The translations under genes were made by a program, and so were the position numbers. Under the pieces are notes generated by a model, which worked only from the letters and a program-made list of their open reading frames with translations, did no database searches and was not told the origin of the DNA. A DNA stretch of 64,000 nucleotides. Source: Branchinecta lynchi (taxonomy: Eukaryota; Arthropoda; Branchiopoda; Anostraca; Branchinectidae). Positions 10,976-22,029 of this stretch are shown here, piece by piece (positions within the stretch are counted from its first letter, which is position 1; each line of letters opens with the position of its first letter). Location of the stretch: positions 18,352,489 to 18,416,488 of the forward strand of contig JAKZAP010000022.1 of assembly GCA_023053575.1 (NCBI GenBank), read 5' to 3'.

Positions 10976-11274
10976 TAATCCTTACTCGGAGAAGCTTTTT
11001 ACAGTGAAAAGGAGGGAACGAAGATGTTCTAGCTCGTTCCCCACATGCGATGTACTGGATCCTATGTGGTCTTGTGCGGTTGAGGATATGAGGAAAGGAG
11101 TATGTTCTCTTTACTATTCTATTCTTATTTTAACTTTTTCCTTGATAATTTCACCTTTATTTCTTTCAAAAAATTAAACTGTTAAAAATCAAAATCAAGG
11201 AAAAGCATTCAAAAAAAATATTGCAACATGACAACGAATCAAAACAAGCTAAAACACCTTTGGGTGAATAGGTT

Positions 11275-11373
11275 CTAATAACGTTGAGATTCCGTGCTGC
11301 TAATCGTAGGCAGTAGATGGCGTCGGTGGAATTGCTTGCCTCTTTATTGGTGGAAAATGTCTTACAGAATCGC
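11275..11373 (+). repeat. Intronic repeat related to 12102-12206
   Basis: The order of blocks (AACGTT-AGATTCC, GTAGATGGCGTCGGTGG, GCTTGCCTC, ATTGGTGGAAAATG) is matched by 12102-12206, which ends just upstream of exon 2. Both lack a coding signal. They look like diverged copies of one interspersed repeat. Confidence 0.5.
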
Positions 11374-11739
11374 TTAAATTCATTGAAATTATTTTCATCT
11401 TTGGCTCTAACAGTGACATTCAATGTATGTACTGATGGCACGACAAGTAAAAGTTCACTTGTACGTGGATTATTTGAATTTCAATAAAGGTGTCCGTTTC
11501 AGTGGCTAAAGAAGCAAAACTTAGGACATGTTCAGTTCCAGATTGAAAGGTCACTTCTGTAGAAGGCCAGCTATTGCATGTAACACGATAAAGATTATTT
11601 TTTCGGCAACTGTTCATCGTTGAAGCACATAGGTACCACAAATCATGAGAACATTTGCATTCCATGAAAATCAGTAAGTAACGCATTTTCATCGTGGTGT
11701 CAAGTATATAATTTAATTGAACGAGTAATGGGTAAATAT

Positions 11740-12206
11740 ACTATTTCAGCCTTTTTTTGCTTAAAGGACCCCTTGCACTCTTTACTCTTCAACTTGCAGT
11801 ATTTTTAAAATATTTGAATACTTTAAGACTGTCTACAAATAACCTACGGTTTTTTGCTGTTTTAATCCTTTTCGGAGACCCGTTGACTTATAACGAAAAC
11901 AGGGAAACAATTTACATAATCGGTTTTTCCGATGGAAGAACTTCTCCCAGACAACCGCCGACAGCGTGATCCGCATCGAAGGTAGCAAAACACGGCAAGT
12001 GGAAAATCAGCGTGGTTAGAGGGGTTAGGATGTACCGTACAAATTAAAACGAGAATTAAATGTAAAGACAGGTCCGTTAAACTTTGAACTAAAATATTCC
12101 GATAACGTTCAGATTCCTTAGTGTTTTTGGCCACAGACAGAAGATGGCATCGGTGGCACGGTGCTATTGCTTGTCTCCTGATTGGTGGAAAATTTCTTAC
12201 TGGAAT
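11740..12206 (+). repeat. Diverged interspersed repeat upstream of exon 2
   Basis: Parts of this stretch resemble 16840-17170: a 'ggtttttgctgtt' block, a 'cggcaagt-gaaaatca' block and an 'aggatgtacc' block. Its right part (12102-12206) resembles 11275-11373. The repeat ends within about 15 bp of the exon 2 splice acceptor, so the branch-point region may be repeat-derived. Similarity was judged by eye and is moderate. Confidence 0.4.
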
Positions 12207-12220
12207 TTGGTTCTTTTCAG

Positions 12221-12395
12221 CGGCGGATCACCATACAGCTATTGCGGGAGCATGGAAAGCAGTGTGTGCTGCTTCATACCGAAAAATGCAAATCCGGTCG
12301 GAATCCTGCCAGTTCCGAGCAAGTCAAAATGCGGCCGGAAGGGATCAGATTCCGGACGAGACGGATTCGCGGATCTAGGAGAGTGGCCGTGGCAT
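12221..12395 (+). CDS. Serine protease homologue, coding exon 2 (residues 45-103)
   Basis: The exon follows TTCTTTTCAG and ends CCGTGGCAT before GTAAGT (phase 0). It completes the clip-like module with C53 and the C61-C62 pair (PYSYCG...VCCFIP). A linker follows with C82, probably disulfide-bonded to C209 of the protease domain as in other clip proteases. Then comes GRDGFADLGEWPWH. At this place active trypsin-like enzymes have R/K-IVGG; here the segment reads FADLG, so there is no canonical activation cleavage and no new Ile N-terminus. GEWPW is the usual start of the first beta strand. Confidence 0.93.
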
Positions 12396-12436
12396 GTAAG
12401 TTTTTACTTTGCCTCTAGTTTAACCTCTGGTCGCCC

Positions 12437-12806
12437 TTATGAGAATCTTGTAGCCTGCGTAGCTACATGATAGTTGTACGAAAAAGTTGTATGTATTGAT
12501 ATATAAGAGCAAAGAATATTGTTGTTTGTGTTGTTTAATGGAGCTTCCAGAATTTCTTCTCTATGCTCCAGAGTAAAGAATACTATCATTTAATGTGACT
12601 CAGACTGGGCCAATCTTAAGCAGTAGTATCCAGGAGCATCATATCTTGTCTTACTATAGTAGCATCCAGTCTTGCTAATAGTAGCATGCAGTAGAATGCA
12701 GTAACAGGGTAGCCTGACATAGAAGCATGTAGTAGCACCAGTTCGTACTGTATGCTACATCCTTCGTACAACTTCATTTTACTATTCTGAGATTTTTCGT
12801 CGGGCG
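12437..12806. mobile_element. TAGTAG-rich TIR element, diverged copy
   Basis: It shares the order GTAGCCTGCGTAG ... AGCAAAGAAT ... CAGACTGG ... TAGTAGCATGCAG ... TTCGTACAACTTC with the two better copies at 40886 and 41229. The right end TTTTTCGTCGGGCGG is a decayed version of their TTTTTCATCGGG terminus. It lies 40 bp downstream of the exon 2 donor, much as copy 40886 lies 22 bp downstream of the exon 4 donor. Confidence 0.6.
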
Positions 12807-13556
12807 GTAGTTTGATAATTTCTTCTCCTGGCTCTTTTGCTGGCCCTTGTCTGCTGTGGAACTCTAGATTTTGTCCTGTAAACAACAGGATTCCTGGTTC
12901 TCAAAACTTTTTTCTTCTGCTCCTGAATAGTTGTCCATCTAGTATGTGGTGTGGAATTATATCGTTTTCCGGACTCCAATCCTCCTACAACGACTTTGGA
13001 GTTTGGACCTCTTCGTTCTTGGTCACTTCTGAGAATTTCTTATCGAAAATTCCTGGATGTCTTCAGAGATCAGAGATATTTCGAGTTTTTGGTGCTAGAC
13101 AGAGTGATTAGCAGTCAGTTTAACTGGGGTGTTTGTAACCTGAAACCCCAGATTTTTCATTGAATCTTCGAAACTCCGGATCTCTCCAAATCTCCCGACA
13201 GGTCCATTCGCGCTTTCCTGCAGTCAGAAGAATCAGCTACATGTATAAAGGATGTTAAGAGGGTTACAAGAGATGTGTTCACGTAGTCTAGCATGTAGAA
13301 GTTGGTTTGTATAATAAAGAGTATTAAACTAAACAAAAAAACTTAAGGCTTTCGAGGCACACAAATCTTGTTGGTCGTGGAAACACGCTTGTGGGAGCGG
13401 CAGATTTGTGTGTCATATTCGAGCCAAAACCGAGATGCAAACACTCGCGGAAACGCCTTTAGTCTTGTTGATATCTGTCGTATGTTGGCACTCTTGTGGT
13501 CATTAGATTTGAGCTTTGCCTAGTGTCTCTAGTGTGCCCATCCCTTATTTCCTCCA

Positions 13557-13945
13557 TATAGCCGTGTGGTTAAGGCGTTGAACTTTGATATAATAGATAG
13601 AGTTCGAATCCTGACCAAGACGCTTGACTGTTGTCCGTAAGACTAGCCGCGGGAGCAAATAACACTAGGGGTAGTGCCGAGACTTGACTAAATTGACACA
13701 CACTCGAATAGCACTGATACTAGCACCACTAGCGACAGAGAACTTCACTGAAATTCGTTCAGTCGTTCACCAGCGCTGGCTCGGATAACTTCGTATCCTG
13801 AACATAGCAAAAAAAATTATACAGCCTCCATTGTTCTATGTTCAGACCTCAGCTTTGGTGTACTAGAAATCTCTAAACCCGCAAATTTGTCTCGCTTTAA
13901 ATGCCACAAGCGTAGTGGGTGGTACTATGAGTATGGCCCGTTTGC
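13557..13945 (+). mobile_element. tRNA-derived SINE-like element, copy 1
   Basis: A tRNA-like head has an A box (TAGCCGTGTGGTTAAGG, 13559-13575) and a B box (GAGTTCGAATCCTG, 13600-13613), the internal RNA polymerase III promoter. It is followed by a unique body with TTCACCAGCGCTGGCTCGGA and CCTCCATTGTTCTATGTTCA. Much of the body is repeated inversely at 22030-22330. Target duplications and a terminal tail were not resolved. SINE is the most economical reading. Confidence 0.6.
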
Positions 13946-13979
13946 AAAGTACGAAAAGCATAGGTCTTGGTGCTACTCC

Positions 13980-14554
13980 CTAGTGTTATTTTCCTCTGCC
14001 GCAGACGACTCAGCTGTAAGTCGGGGGGCTTTTGCTTTTGTCATCCCTACTGAGGGATTCCCGAAAATTCTTATAACAATAATAAAAATATATTTGCAAA
14101 TTGAATGGCAGGCCGTTAAGCCTCTACAAAATTCTTAATTTGCATTTCTTCTAAATTTGCACAAGGAGAAAATGTCACTTGAATAATACTCATCAACTTC
14201 CTTCTTGAATGTCAGTAGGTTTGTGGAGCCGATTACTCTCTCTGGTAAGTTGTTCCATTGCTGGACCACTCGGTTGCCGAAAGTCCAGCGGCCAATGTCC
14301 TTATAAAAGCGTTCCGTCCTCACTTTTTCCTGGTGTCCTCGAAGGTGATTACTATTAAAACGCACGACTCTCTGGGCTGCTACGTTGTCATAGGCTCCAT
14401 TGCAGAGCTTGTACATTTCAATAAGATCACCACGATGGAATCTATAGGCGAGGGTTGGGATTCCAAGCTTGCAAAGCCGCTCTTCGTAGGGAAGGAAACG
14501 TAATCTGGGAGAGATGTTGAGGTTTCGTTTCCTACTTCGTAAAGGCGACAACAA
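13980..14554 (-). pseudogene. CR1-like LINE reverse transcriptase C-terminus
   Basis: The minus frame 14554-14135 (139 codons) contains YEERLCKLGIPTLAYRF, then RGDLIEMYKL, VVQQWNNLPERV and LLTFKKEVDEYY. This is the ordered set of motifs at the C-terminus of CR1/L2-type non-LTR retrotransposon polymerases. The catalytic palm is absent. The 3' UTR continues toward lower coordinates to about 13980, with a small GGGAATCCCTCAGTAGGGAT hairpin at 14048-14067. It is a 5'-truncated dead copy. Confidence 0.85.
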
Positions 14555-16839
14555 CTGAAGCAGAACAAAAAGACCAAGAAAACTAAATTAACAGAATTAT
14601 TATTTACAATTTTGTGCGTTTTTAACCTGACATTGGCCAAAGCCAGAAAGAGAGAATCTAAAGGAACGAAAAAAGGTAAATGAGGACACTCAGACAAAAT
14701 TATGGCGTCTCAACGAGATAGTCATACGACGTTTAACAGTGTACAGTTCTTCTTCAGTTTTGGAAGGACCAGGGCCAGTCTAAGGCGAAGGTTAAAATAC
14801 TAGGTTTCTACAGTTTATTCATGCGCCAGCTGATTTGGATATGATGCATTCGGATTTAATACCTTTGATAATAATTGTAATTTAATGCAATAGAAAATAC
14901 TTTTGCCTCTAAATTGTGAGTAATTAAACTCAGCCGAGTTAAAATCTTATCTATTATAGCCTGCACTGGAAACAATTGATAAATTCAGCATCAACGGAAT
15001 CTTCAATAAGGTTCCAGAAATCAACAGTTTCTGTTACCAAAAATCCACTTATACATGTCGTTGTGTAATCGTAACTGTTCATGCTCGAGCACGGTTATTA
15101 TCGCTGAATTTTTATAAGAATCAGTCACTTCAAAGTTGAAAAAAAAAAAAACTAGCGATGATGAAACTAACGAGTAACCCTGGGCTTTGATAAACTAGTG
15201 ACAAGCGAACGACATTGTGTTCTTCATGAGTAGTCCTAATCATAAGCAGGCTGCCTGACCCAGTTAACATTATAGCTCCAACAAAGTGTAAATAATGTTT
15301 GTTTTAGTATCATTTATTTTTCGACTATATTTTAAGAAACCAAAAATTAAATTGCGATGAAGGCTATGTAAAATAATATCATCTACTTGCTCGCATGTCA
15401 AGATATTTCTGTTTAGACTTCGTATACTTTTTTCGAAGAATTTTTGGAAAACAAAATGTGGGTCACCTAGAATTAATAAATGCGACTGTGGCCAAAGTAC
15501 CTCCTTTGACGGTAAGGGATTTGCGGAATACAGAAATCACTGCCAAAGAAAGCAGTGAAACTTTATAGTTCGTGCAGTGTCATTTCTCACAAAAACAGTG
15601 ATGTCAGAAGAGAATTGCTCATGCCACGTTGTCGCTGAAGAAAGCTTGCTTTGGTGGTTATTGATTGTGGTTGGTTGGACAAGTCTCTGCCAGAGATCAT
15701 GTCACCCGGAAGCTGGTCTCCAAAATTAAAGGCTGATGAGTGACCACATCCTAGTTTTTGTAACTTTCAATGTGTCATCTTGTGAAACTGTATTTATTGC
15801 ATATTCGGCATACCACCACAAAACAAAGTCCAGAAAGTCACCAGTAACTTATTCCAAGATCAAAAACTTTTTGTGTCTCACCCGCCAATATGCCCTACAG
15901 TTTGGAACTTAGGCTAAACTAGGTTTAGGTTGCCAGGGCAAAATGAATTGATGCACCAGCCTTTAGTGGGCTTCGCCGACAAACATGTTGCAGAGCAAGT
16001 TCACGTCAGTTCAAGACCGCTAATCCAGCAAAAAGCCGTATATTACAGTACAACAAAGTAAATAAATAAGCAACCTTTATATATTCGTAAATAAATAAGC
16101 TTCAGGGGGTCTTGTTTTTTGCCTTATATTTATGTTATGTAATTTATGTATTAGGAATACATGAATGAATGAATGGTAGCGTAATCGCTTCACTCTCGGT
16201 GACGGTGATAGACCATGGAGCGACTTTTTGTGAACCTATCAAATGCATCAATAGGTAGCCTACACCAACTAGCAAAAGTTTCAAACCCTTCATGGCCGAC
16301 AATGACTGGTTTAACAGCCGAGCACCCGCGAACATTATCCGTTTACAACAGAAAATCAATCTCGTCCAAAACATCAACAAGTCCAACAATTTCGGTCGCT
16401 TACTGAAACTGCATTGACCAGTTTATCGGATACACCTTTTCTTCTTGAAAATACGGTAATTCAGTCTAAAAACCTCAACGCAAAATATAAAAGAAATCGA
16501 TGCTGCAAATATGTGGCTCCATTTTTATACTTCTTAAACAAATGTTTTTCTTTTCGTCGAAGATTTCCTTGTTAAAGTTAACTGAAAAGCCAACTTATTT
16601 TTGTGTCATTTAATCGAATACAATGAATTATTTGGATTCTGATAAAGGATGTTTTTTTTATTTTTCACTATCTGCTCTAGTAGTAACGTTCAGAATATCT
16701 ACACCCACAACGCAAAACTGTACTATGACGCCGACAATTACTAGAACTACACTTTTCATCGGGTTTTCAAGCCTATTTAAGGGAGTAAATGACGGGTAGC
16801 AAGATTGTTCTATCTCGGGTTTTTTCGGTTAAACTTTAA

Positions 16840-17170
16840 ATGACACACGGTACTACTTAAGCCTAATGTTTACGTTCCAATTTCGAAACTAGTTAAATAC
16901 TGTAAAACTAGGCTCTGCTTTTTACAAATTACAAACGGTTTTGGCTGTTATAAGCCTTTTTCCAGGCAGCACGGCAAAATTGAAACAACCGATTTTAGGC
17001 ATCCATATTATGATACCCGAAAAACACTGTGAGTATGATATGCACGGAAAATAGTGAAACGTCGCAAGTGTGAAAATCAATGAGGTGTTTTGAGCGGATT
17101 AGAATGTAACATGAACTTCGGGTCTCGGGGCTTAACAATTAAAAGATGCGGTAACGGACGCAGACTGCAC
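16840..17170 (+). repeat. Diverged interspersed repeat
   Basis: Blocks such as ACGGTTTTGGCTGTTATAAG, CGCAAGTGTGAAAATCA and GGATTAGAATGTAACATGAA appear in the same order in 11850-12080. This is an old dispersed repeat of unknown class with no coding potential. Similarity is moderate. Confidence 0.35.
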
Positions 17171-17705
17171 TGGCATTCTTTTACGACGAGTCCTTTAAGA
17201 TCAAGTCTGAGCCTGCTTCGGAATCGCGGAACTAGACTGTCCCGCGGCCGTGTTTTGGCTGGAACTGGTAACTTGGCTGGGGTTGATCTAAATACTGCAA
17301 ATGCTAGATGCTTCTGATTTAACTCTTTTAATGTGTACACTGTATGACGGCAGGAGTTGCAAAGCTAGGGCAAACCCTTTTTCACTAACTTATAATTCCT
17401 TCAACTAGGAACTAAAAAGAAATTTGTTGAACCGAAGTTATTTCCGCGCATCCGCCTTCTCGCATCCAATAAATAGTTGTTTTTTTATAAGCACAAAACG
17501 ATTCAGGCTGTTTAAAATTAAAATGTATTTATTTTAAATTCGCAAAATATCTTCTTCGTCTCTCGCCTTTGACGCGTAATAACTGCACGACCTAGAAATA
17601 TGGTAGCCCACTGTTGATCCGAATCGTAAGCTTAAAGAGCTACTCCAATTCCGATTAAAACTCAGTCCAGAGCGACCACCAATGGCAAAGATTTTTTTTT
17701 ATATA

Positions 17706-18102
17706 AGTTGCGTTTTTGCAGATACCATGGGTATCTGTTACCGCGGTAACTCGATCTGCAATGAGTTGTTTTGCAGTTATCGTGGTATCTGATATGCGGT
17801 TGCTCTGCAAAAACGACAATTGCCGGAATTGCGCTTTTTGAATTCATCCCAAAAGAAAAACTGATATTCAGTCAAACTTCTTTCTCACCAATCTGACAAA
17901 GTTTGATGAAAGTGAGATGACTTTCGAGATACCACGACCAGTTACCACGGTCGGACCGTGGTATCTGAATATCAGATACCACGCTGGCCAGATACGATAA
18001 TTGCAAAAACGACTTTTAACCGTGGTATGAAATACCACGATAACTGCAAAAACGACTTTAGACCGTGGTATCAGATACGATGTTATCTGCAAAAACGCAA
18101 CT
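17706..18102. mobile_element. AGTTGCGTTTTTGCAGATAC foldback family, copy 1
   Basis: This roughly 397-bp element has terminal inverted repeats AGTTGCGTTTTTGCAGATAC / CTGCAAAAACGCAACT. Inside are many alternating CCGTGGTATC and GATACCACGG blocks, so most of it can fold on itself. Related copies are at 28511-28860, 37310-38312 (split), 46750-47044 and 52826-53241. No transposase is present. A target duplication could not be fixed by eye. Confidence 0.85.
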
Positions 18103-18236
18103 TTAGTTGGTGTTTTTTAAACAGTTATCCGTACGATTTCTCTTTGTGTTTTTTTTTCTTTTGTTGTGTGATCTCTTTCTGTATTTATTTATTTCACTCC
18201 CAGTAATTTTTTCCATTTACCTTGAAAAGTCGTGGC

Positions 18237-18421
18237 CAGGCCCGTATCCAGAAATTTATTTGGGGAGGAGGGAGGTCACCTTTTGGGGGGGGGGGGGTTG
18301 CCTGCGAGTCGGACAAAAAAGTACAAACAAGACATATGTCAGAGGGAAAATCCTTTAAAAGTTATTATTTCTGCATGTTTCGACGGGGGGGGGGGTCCCC
18401 CTCCCCTTGGATACGGCCCTG
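18237..18421. mobile_element. hAT-type MITE with exact 8-bp target duplication
   Basis: The ends CAGGCCCGTATCCAG and CTTGGATACGGCCCTG are inverted repeats. Both flanks carry GTCGTGGC (18229-18236 and 18422-18429), an exact 8-bp duplication as produced by hAT transposases. The interior is G-rich at both ends with no coding capacity. A related element is at 26826-26996. Confidence 0.88.
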
Positions 18422-18863
18422 GTCGTGGCCGTCGTGAACCCGTTTTTACGGGTGTGTCGAAGCAATCATGCAGTAACGACAAGAGTTGGCAAACAGAACA
18501 ATCTTCATAGCGCCAGACAAAGTAATTCGAACATACGCTGTTATTATTTAGTAATTACACGGCCTTGCAAGGTTGGTTGATGCTACAAGCTGGTATATTC
18601 TTGGGCGTTCCGCTTGTTTTTACCTTGCTGCATTTCTTTTCTGACCGGATTCCGGATTCTCGACCGGACACACTGGAGTTGAATGTAGAGGGGATCGACT
18701 AAACGAAGGTACGGCATGACGAAAAACTTCAATGTTCGGCTTCGTCCGTGAGGAAATTTTTGAAAATAAATTTAATTTAAAAAAAAATGAATGCTAAAAA
18801 GAGGCACGCGTACTAAAAGAAGACATGCTTGCACAGGAGGCATGCACCGTCTATGCCTTATTT

Positions 18864-18960
18864 TGAATGAATGAATGAAATATTTTATTTCCCACAAACA
18901 TCACAAAGGAGGAAAAAGAAGGAGTATATGAAAAAAAAAACAGCCTCTATAAACCTAGAT
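18864..18960 (-). mobile_element. LINE 3' end with (TGAA)n tail
   Basis: TGAATGAATGAATGAAATAT is followed by TTTTATTTCCCACAAACATC and A-rich sequence, the same layout as the other minus-strand LINE tails in the window. No RT frame is attached. Confidence 0.45.
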
Positions 18961-19568
18961 AAAAAATTAAAGAAATCTTATCAAAAAAGAATACCCATCC
19001 AGGGGTATACACCATCCTTATTATTAAGGTTCGCGACCAGATTATCGACACTTAGTCTTTCTTATGCGTGGCGTTTAGATGATCCCAGAATGGAGCCACA
19101 AACAGAAAGTGAGACCGATCCGTTGTGTTGTAAAGGTTCGCAGTGAGCTTGAGACATATTCACTTGCGACGGAACAAGTGACGCCTAGGCTCCACATGCG
19201 ACCAACACTCAGCTTACGAGTTGCGGATAGAGACGGGCCAGGTGGAAGGCCAAGGTATATCAGTTCCCTCGAAGGTCTTGCATCATTACCGCCAAGATTC
19301 ACAAACTTGGGAGAGAACTATGGCGGACAATTGAAAAGTAATACTTGTGATTGTGCAGCATTCAACGCCAAACCTATGCATTCGGGATTTAGGATTCGGA
19401 GGTCTCCAGCATGCCCTTGTGAAAAATGGCGGGGAGGGGGGGGGGGTAGGACCAATGTTCTAGCATGTTTTGCTTTAGTCTCAGGATGTATGTGGTGATG
19501 GAATTGTATCATGGTTTTTCCGTGAGGCCCCGTCATGTAGACTCTGGAGGTCTATGTGGCTCAGACGT

Positions 19569-19700
19569 AGGTAGGTAGGTAGGTTTTTATTTTTAACCAA
19601 AACATTGAAAATAAAATAAAATAACATTACTATATCCTATTGCAGCAAAAAGAAAGTCCTAAGGACCTGTGCTGCAATTTATTAATACTGCTTGTCTAAG
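19569..19700 (-). mobile_element. LINE 3' end with (GTAG)n tail
   Basis: A GTAGGTAGGTAGGTAGG microsatellite precedes TTTTTATTTTTAACC. A GTCCTAAGGACCTG hairpin lies downstream, matching the arrangement of simple repeat, T-rich and hairpin elements in other LINE 3' ends. The class is inferred from layout only. Confidence 0.4.
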
Positions 19701-19867
19701 CTTCAGTCGAGTCCCAAATGCAAAAATATCGCCTTCTAGTTTATTGGTCACGTTTAAAACCCTTGTATAAGTTCCATCATCACATTTATTTATAACTAAA
19801 ACATTCCTTCTACTCCAGCTCATGACTAACTACGGACTGTAGTGGATTGCAAAGTTTGTTCACACGT

Positions 19868-19935
19868 CACAAAAGCTCAATTGGTTAGAGCGTCTGTAGA
19901 GCCGAAGATTTCGGGTTCAAAACCCGCTTGAGTGG
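19868..19935 (+). pseudogene. tRNA-like pseudogene
   Basis: The D arm GCTCAATTGGTTAGAGC (19877-19893) and T arm CGGGTTCAAAACCCG (19912-19926) are clear. The anticodon arm cannot form a proper five-pair stem, and the acceptor ends do not pair well. It is a degenerate tRNA or SINE head; the amino-acid identity cannot be assigned. Confidence 0.55.
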
Positions 19936-20490
19936 CCTGCTCCTGGAAAATCTGTTGTCACGTTTCTGGCTGTCTCGTGCTCATGGAGACTACATGTCCT
20001 GATCTTTGGCACTTAATCACCTCTTTCCTCTTACCTGGGATCTTAAAGTCACCAAGGAAAACAACGATCCACGAGTTGGAACAATAAAATAAATTGTTGA
20101 GTTTTGTGTTAAATGTTCTAGTCTCAAGACAATATTAACTAGTCTTAGCATGTTGACGGCATTTCGGCTATAAGGAAGACGACCCCGTCTAATAGCGTAT
20201 ATACGCTATCGGACATATGTTGCTAGGACTGTTGGAAACTATTTGGATGAAAAGAGTTTGTCGCCTTTGCCTGTTGTAATACTTATGCAGCGTTTACAAG
20301 TACAGGAAAACTTGAACAGAATCCGATCTTGTTTACACTCGATTATGTTTACACGCAGAGGGAAAAATATAAAATTTTCATACCAGAAATTTGACAAAAA
20401 CAATTTCACTAGCCAATAAGAAAATGTTTTGAGAGCATTTATGACATTAGTACTGATGACTGCTACTCTCGAAACCTAGTTAGACCTATT

Positions 20491-20646
20491 ATGTCTTTTT
20501 ACCAGCGCCGCCGACAAGATTCCTTTCAAGTAGACCGGAATTCTTTTCATCATGAAAGAATTCTCGTCCGCTAGACTTTTTTTCTAGTCGTCTTCACGAA
20601 CGGAATCCTTTCGAGTCGACCGGAATTCCTTTCTACTAGATGGGAT
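20491..20646. mobile_element. Small foldback/MITE-like element, copy 2
   Basis: This is the inverse counterpart of 4110-4272, with the same GCGCCGCCGACAAGATTCC, GTAGACCGGAATTC, central hairpin and TCGACCGGAATTCC blocks in reverse order. It sits beside a T/A-rich LINE-like tail (20647-20690). Confidence 0.6.
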
Positions 20647-21770
20647 TTTTATTTTTTTATTTATTTTATTTCAAATAAGGCCAACATGGGCCACAATATT
20701 TCTTGTCCGTGTAAACACTACATTAAGCGAGTGAGATTGCTAAAAAAAAAAAAAAAAAACTTTTAAAGTATTGTCTGCCTCGGTCGTGTTGTACCAGTAT
20801 CGCCACGACTGTTACATATTTAGTTTGAATCTGCTGTGTGGCCAACTGTGGCTTTTCTGGCCAACTTCTTCTCGCCCTCGCAGCCCTGGTCGGCCACACA
20901 AACGTTCACTCTTTTTACTGTCTAGGTCGGGAGGATAATTCAGTCAAATTCATGCCGTTTTTTTGTAGTCGAGATCAGACAGGCCATCTAGCAACGTGAA
21001 GATCACTGACCCGGGGTCCTTTGTAAATTTGCGACTCGAATATTTTGTGTCATCTCTGCTGGATAAATTACGATTTTCTTCCAAACGTGTGGTCAAATAA
21101 GTGACCTGTCTTTGACATTTGCAGTGCAAAATCTGCTAAGTTACTATCTGTTATAATCTATTGAGCAGCCAAGCTTGCTGTAGTTTAGTCGGACTTGGCC
21201 TATTGACATTGAGTAGGGTTTTCGTCTGGTAAACCAGGAAGGCGTCAACTTCGATTTGCTCAGACGCGTGTTGTCTTCTCATAATGATTCGTTGTGTGTG
21301 TGACCTTGCAAGTATGTGATGTATCATAATCTCTGCGTTCACGGTGATGTTAGCGACTTGTATTTTTTTTTCTGCTGTATAAGTTTGAACTGGTCACGGA
21401 GAACACGGTCTTCACGTCCTCATCGGATTCAGGCCTCCCTTCACAGGATCTTTTCCGCCCTTTTATACAGCTTGGTAGGGCTATACCCCTTTCTCTGACC
21501 AGGCTACGGCCCTAGGGGTTGCTTTTGTTCGTTTTTGTGCCAAGCTGTGTCAGCAAAATTTTCTCCCGGTTGACTCCTAAGGCGGGAGTTGCCGGAAGGA
21601 GAATGAGCACTGAAGAGCTCCCAGCAGATTGAAGAAAAAGATCACCGAGGCATTGATATTTCTCAGTGGCAAAATTGCTTTTTTTACATCTTTTCTCTAC
21701 CGAAATATGGAATACTCTTTATGACTATCTCTCCTTGCCGATCCAAAATCCCCGGCCTCTCCGGGTATCT

Positions 21771-21925
21771 AGCGGAAGAAAGGCAGAAGTGGTGTCAGAG
21801 CTGCTACCAAAGATCGCGATGATTGATTGACGCAGGATTTGAGTCGTTGAGTTTGAGTCGTACGGACACGCTTACTCCTTCTTCCTGAGGTTCGCTGGCG
21901 TGTTTTGGACTTAGTCGTATTAAGT
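21771..21925 (-). repeat. Dispersed repeat, inverse copy of 10711-10850
   Basis: GAGTTTGAGTCGTACGGACA and CTTCTTCCTGAGGTTCGCTG are the reverse complements, with a few substitutions, of blocks at 10720-10790. The parent element is unknown. Confidence 0.55.
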
Positions 21926-22029
21926 ATCCGATCACCATGTCCCAGAGCCTACGTATATGGTCTACCCTCCTCAAGTGAACTGCTATTTACTGGCTCTGTG
22001 GGGCCAAATTGACGAAGCCACGACGATTT

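Larger units (their letters stand above)
6856..12220 (+). other. Intron 1 of the serine protease homologue
   Basis: Intron 1 is 5,365 bp, with donor GTATGA and acceptor TTCTTTTCAG. It holds LINE remnants (7078-7440, 7933-8520, 9369-9461), a TIR element (10285-10710) and several degenerate dispersed repeats (10711-10850, 10880-10975, 11275-11373, 11740-12206). No additional exon is seen. The stretches 8521-9368 and 9462-10240 contain nothing I recognise. Confidence 0.75.

Noticed and set aside
16144..16406. Overlapping frames on both strands (81 and 63 codons)
   Set aside because: No recognisable motif and no splice context; left as unannotated intron sequence.
19079..19498. 139-codon plus frame with an opposing minus frame
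   Set aside because: No domain, signal or family motif is visible, and a poly-G tract lies in it; it is not supported as a gene.
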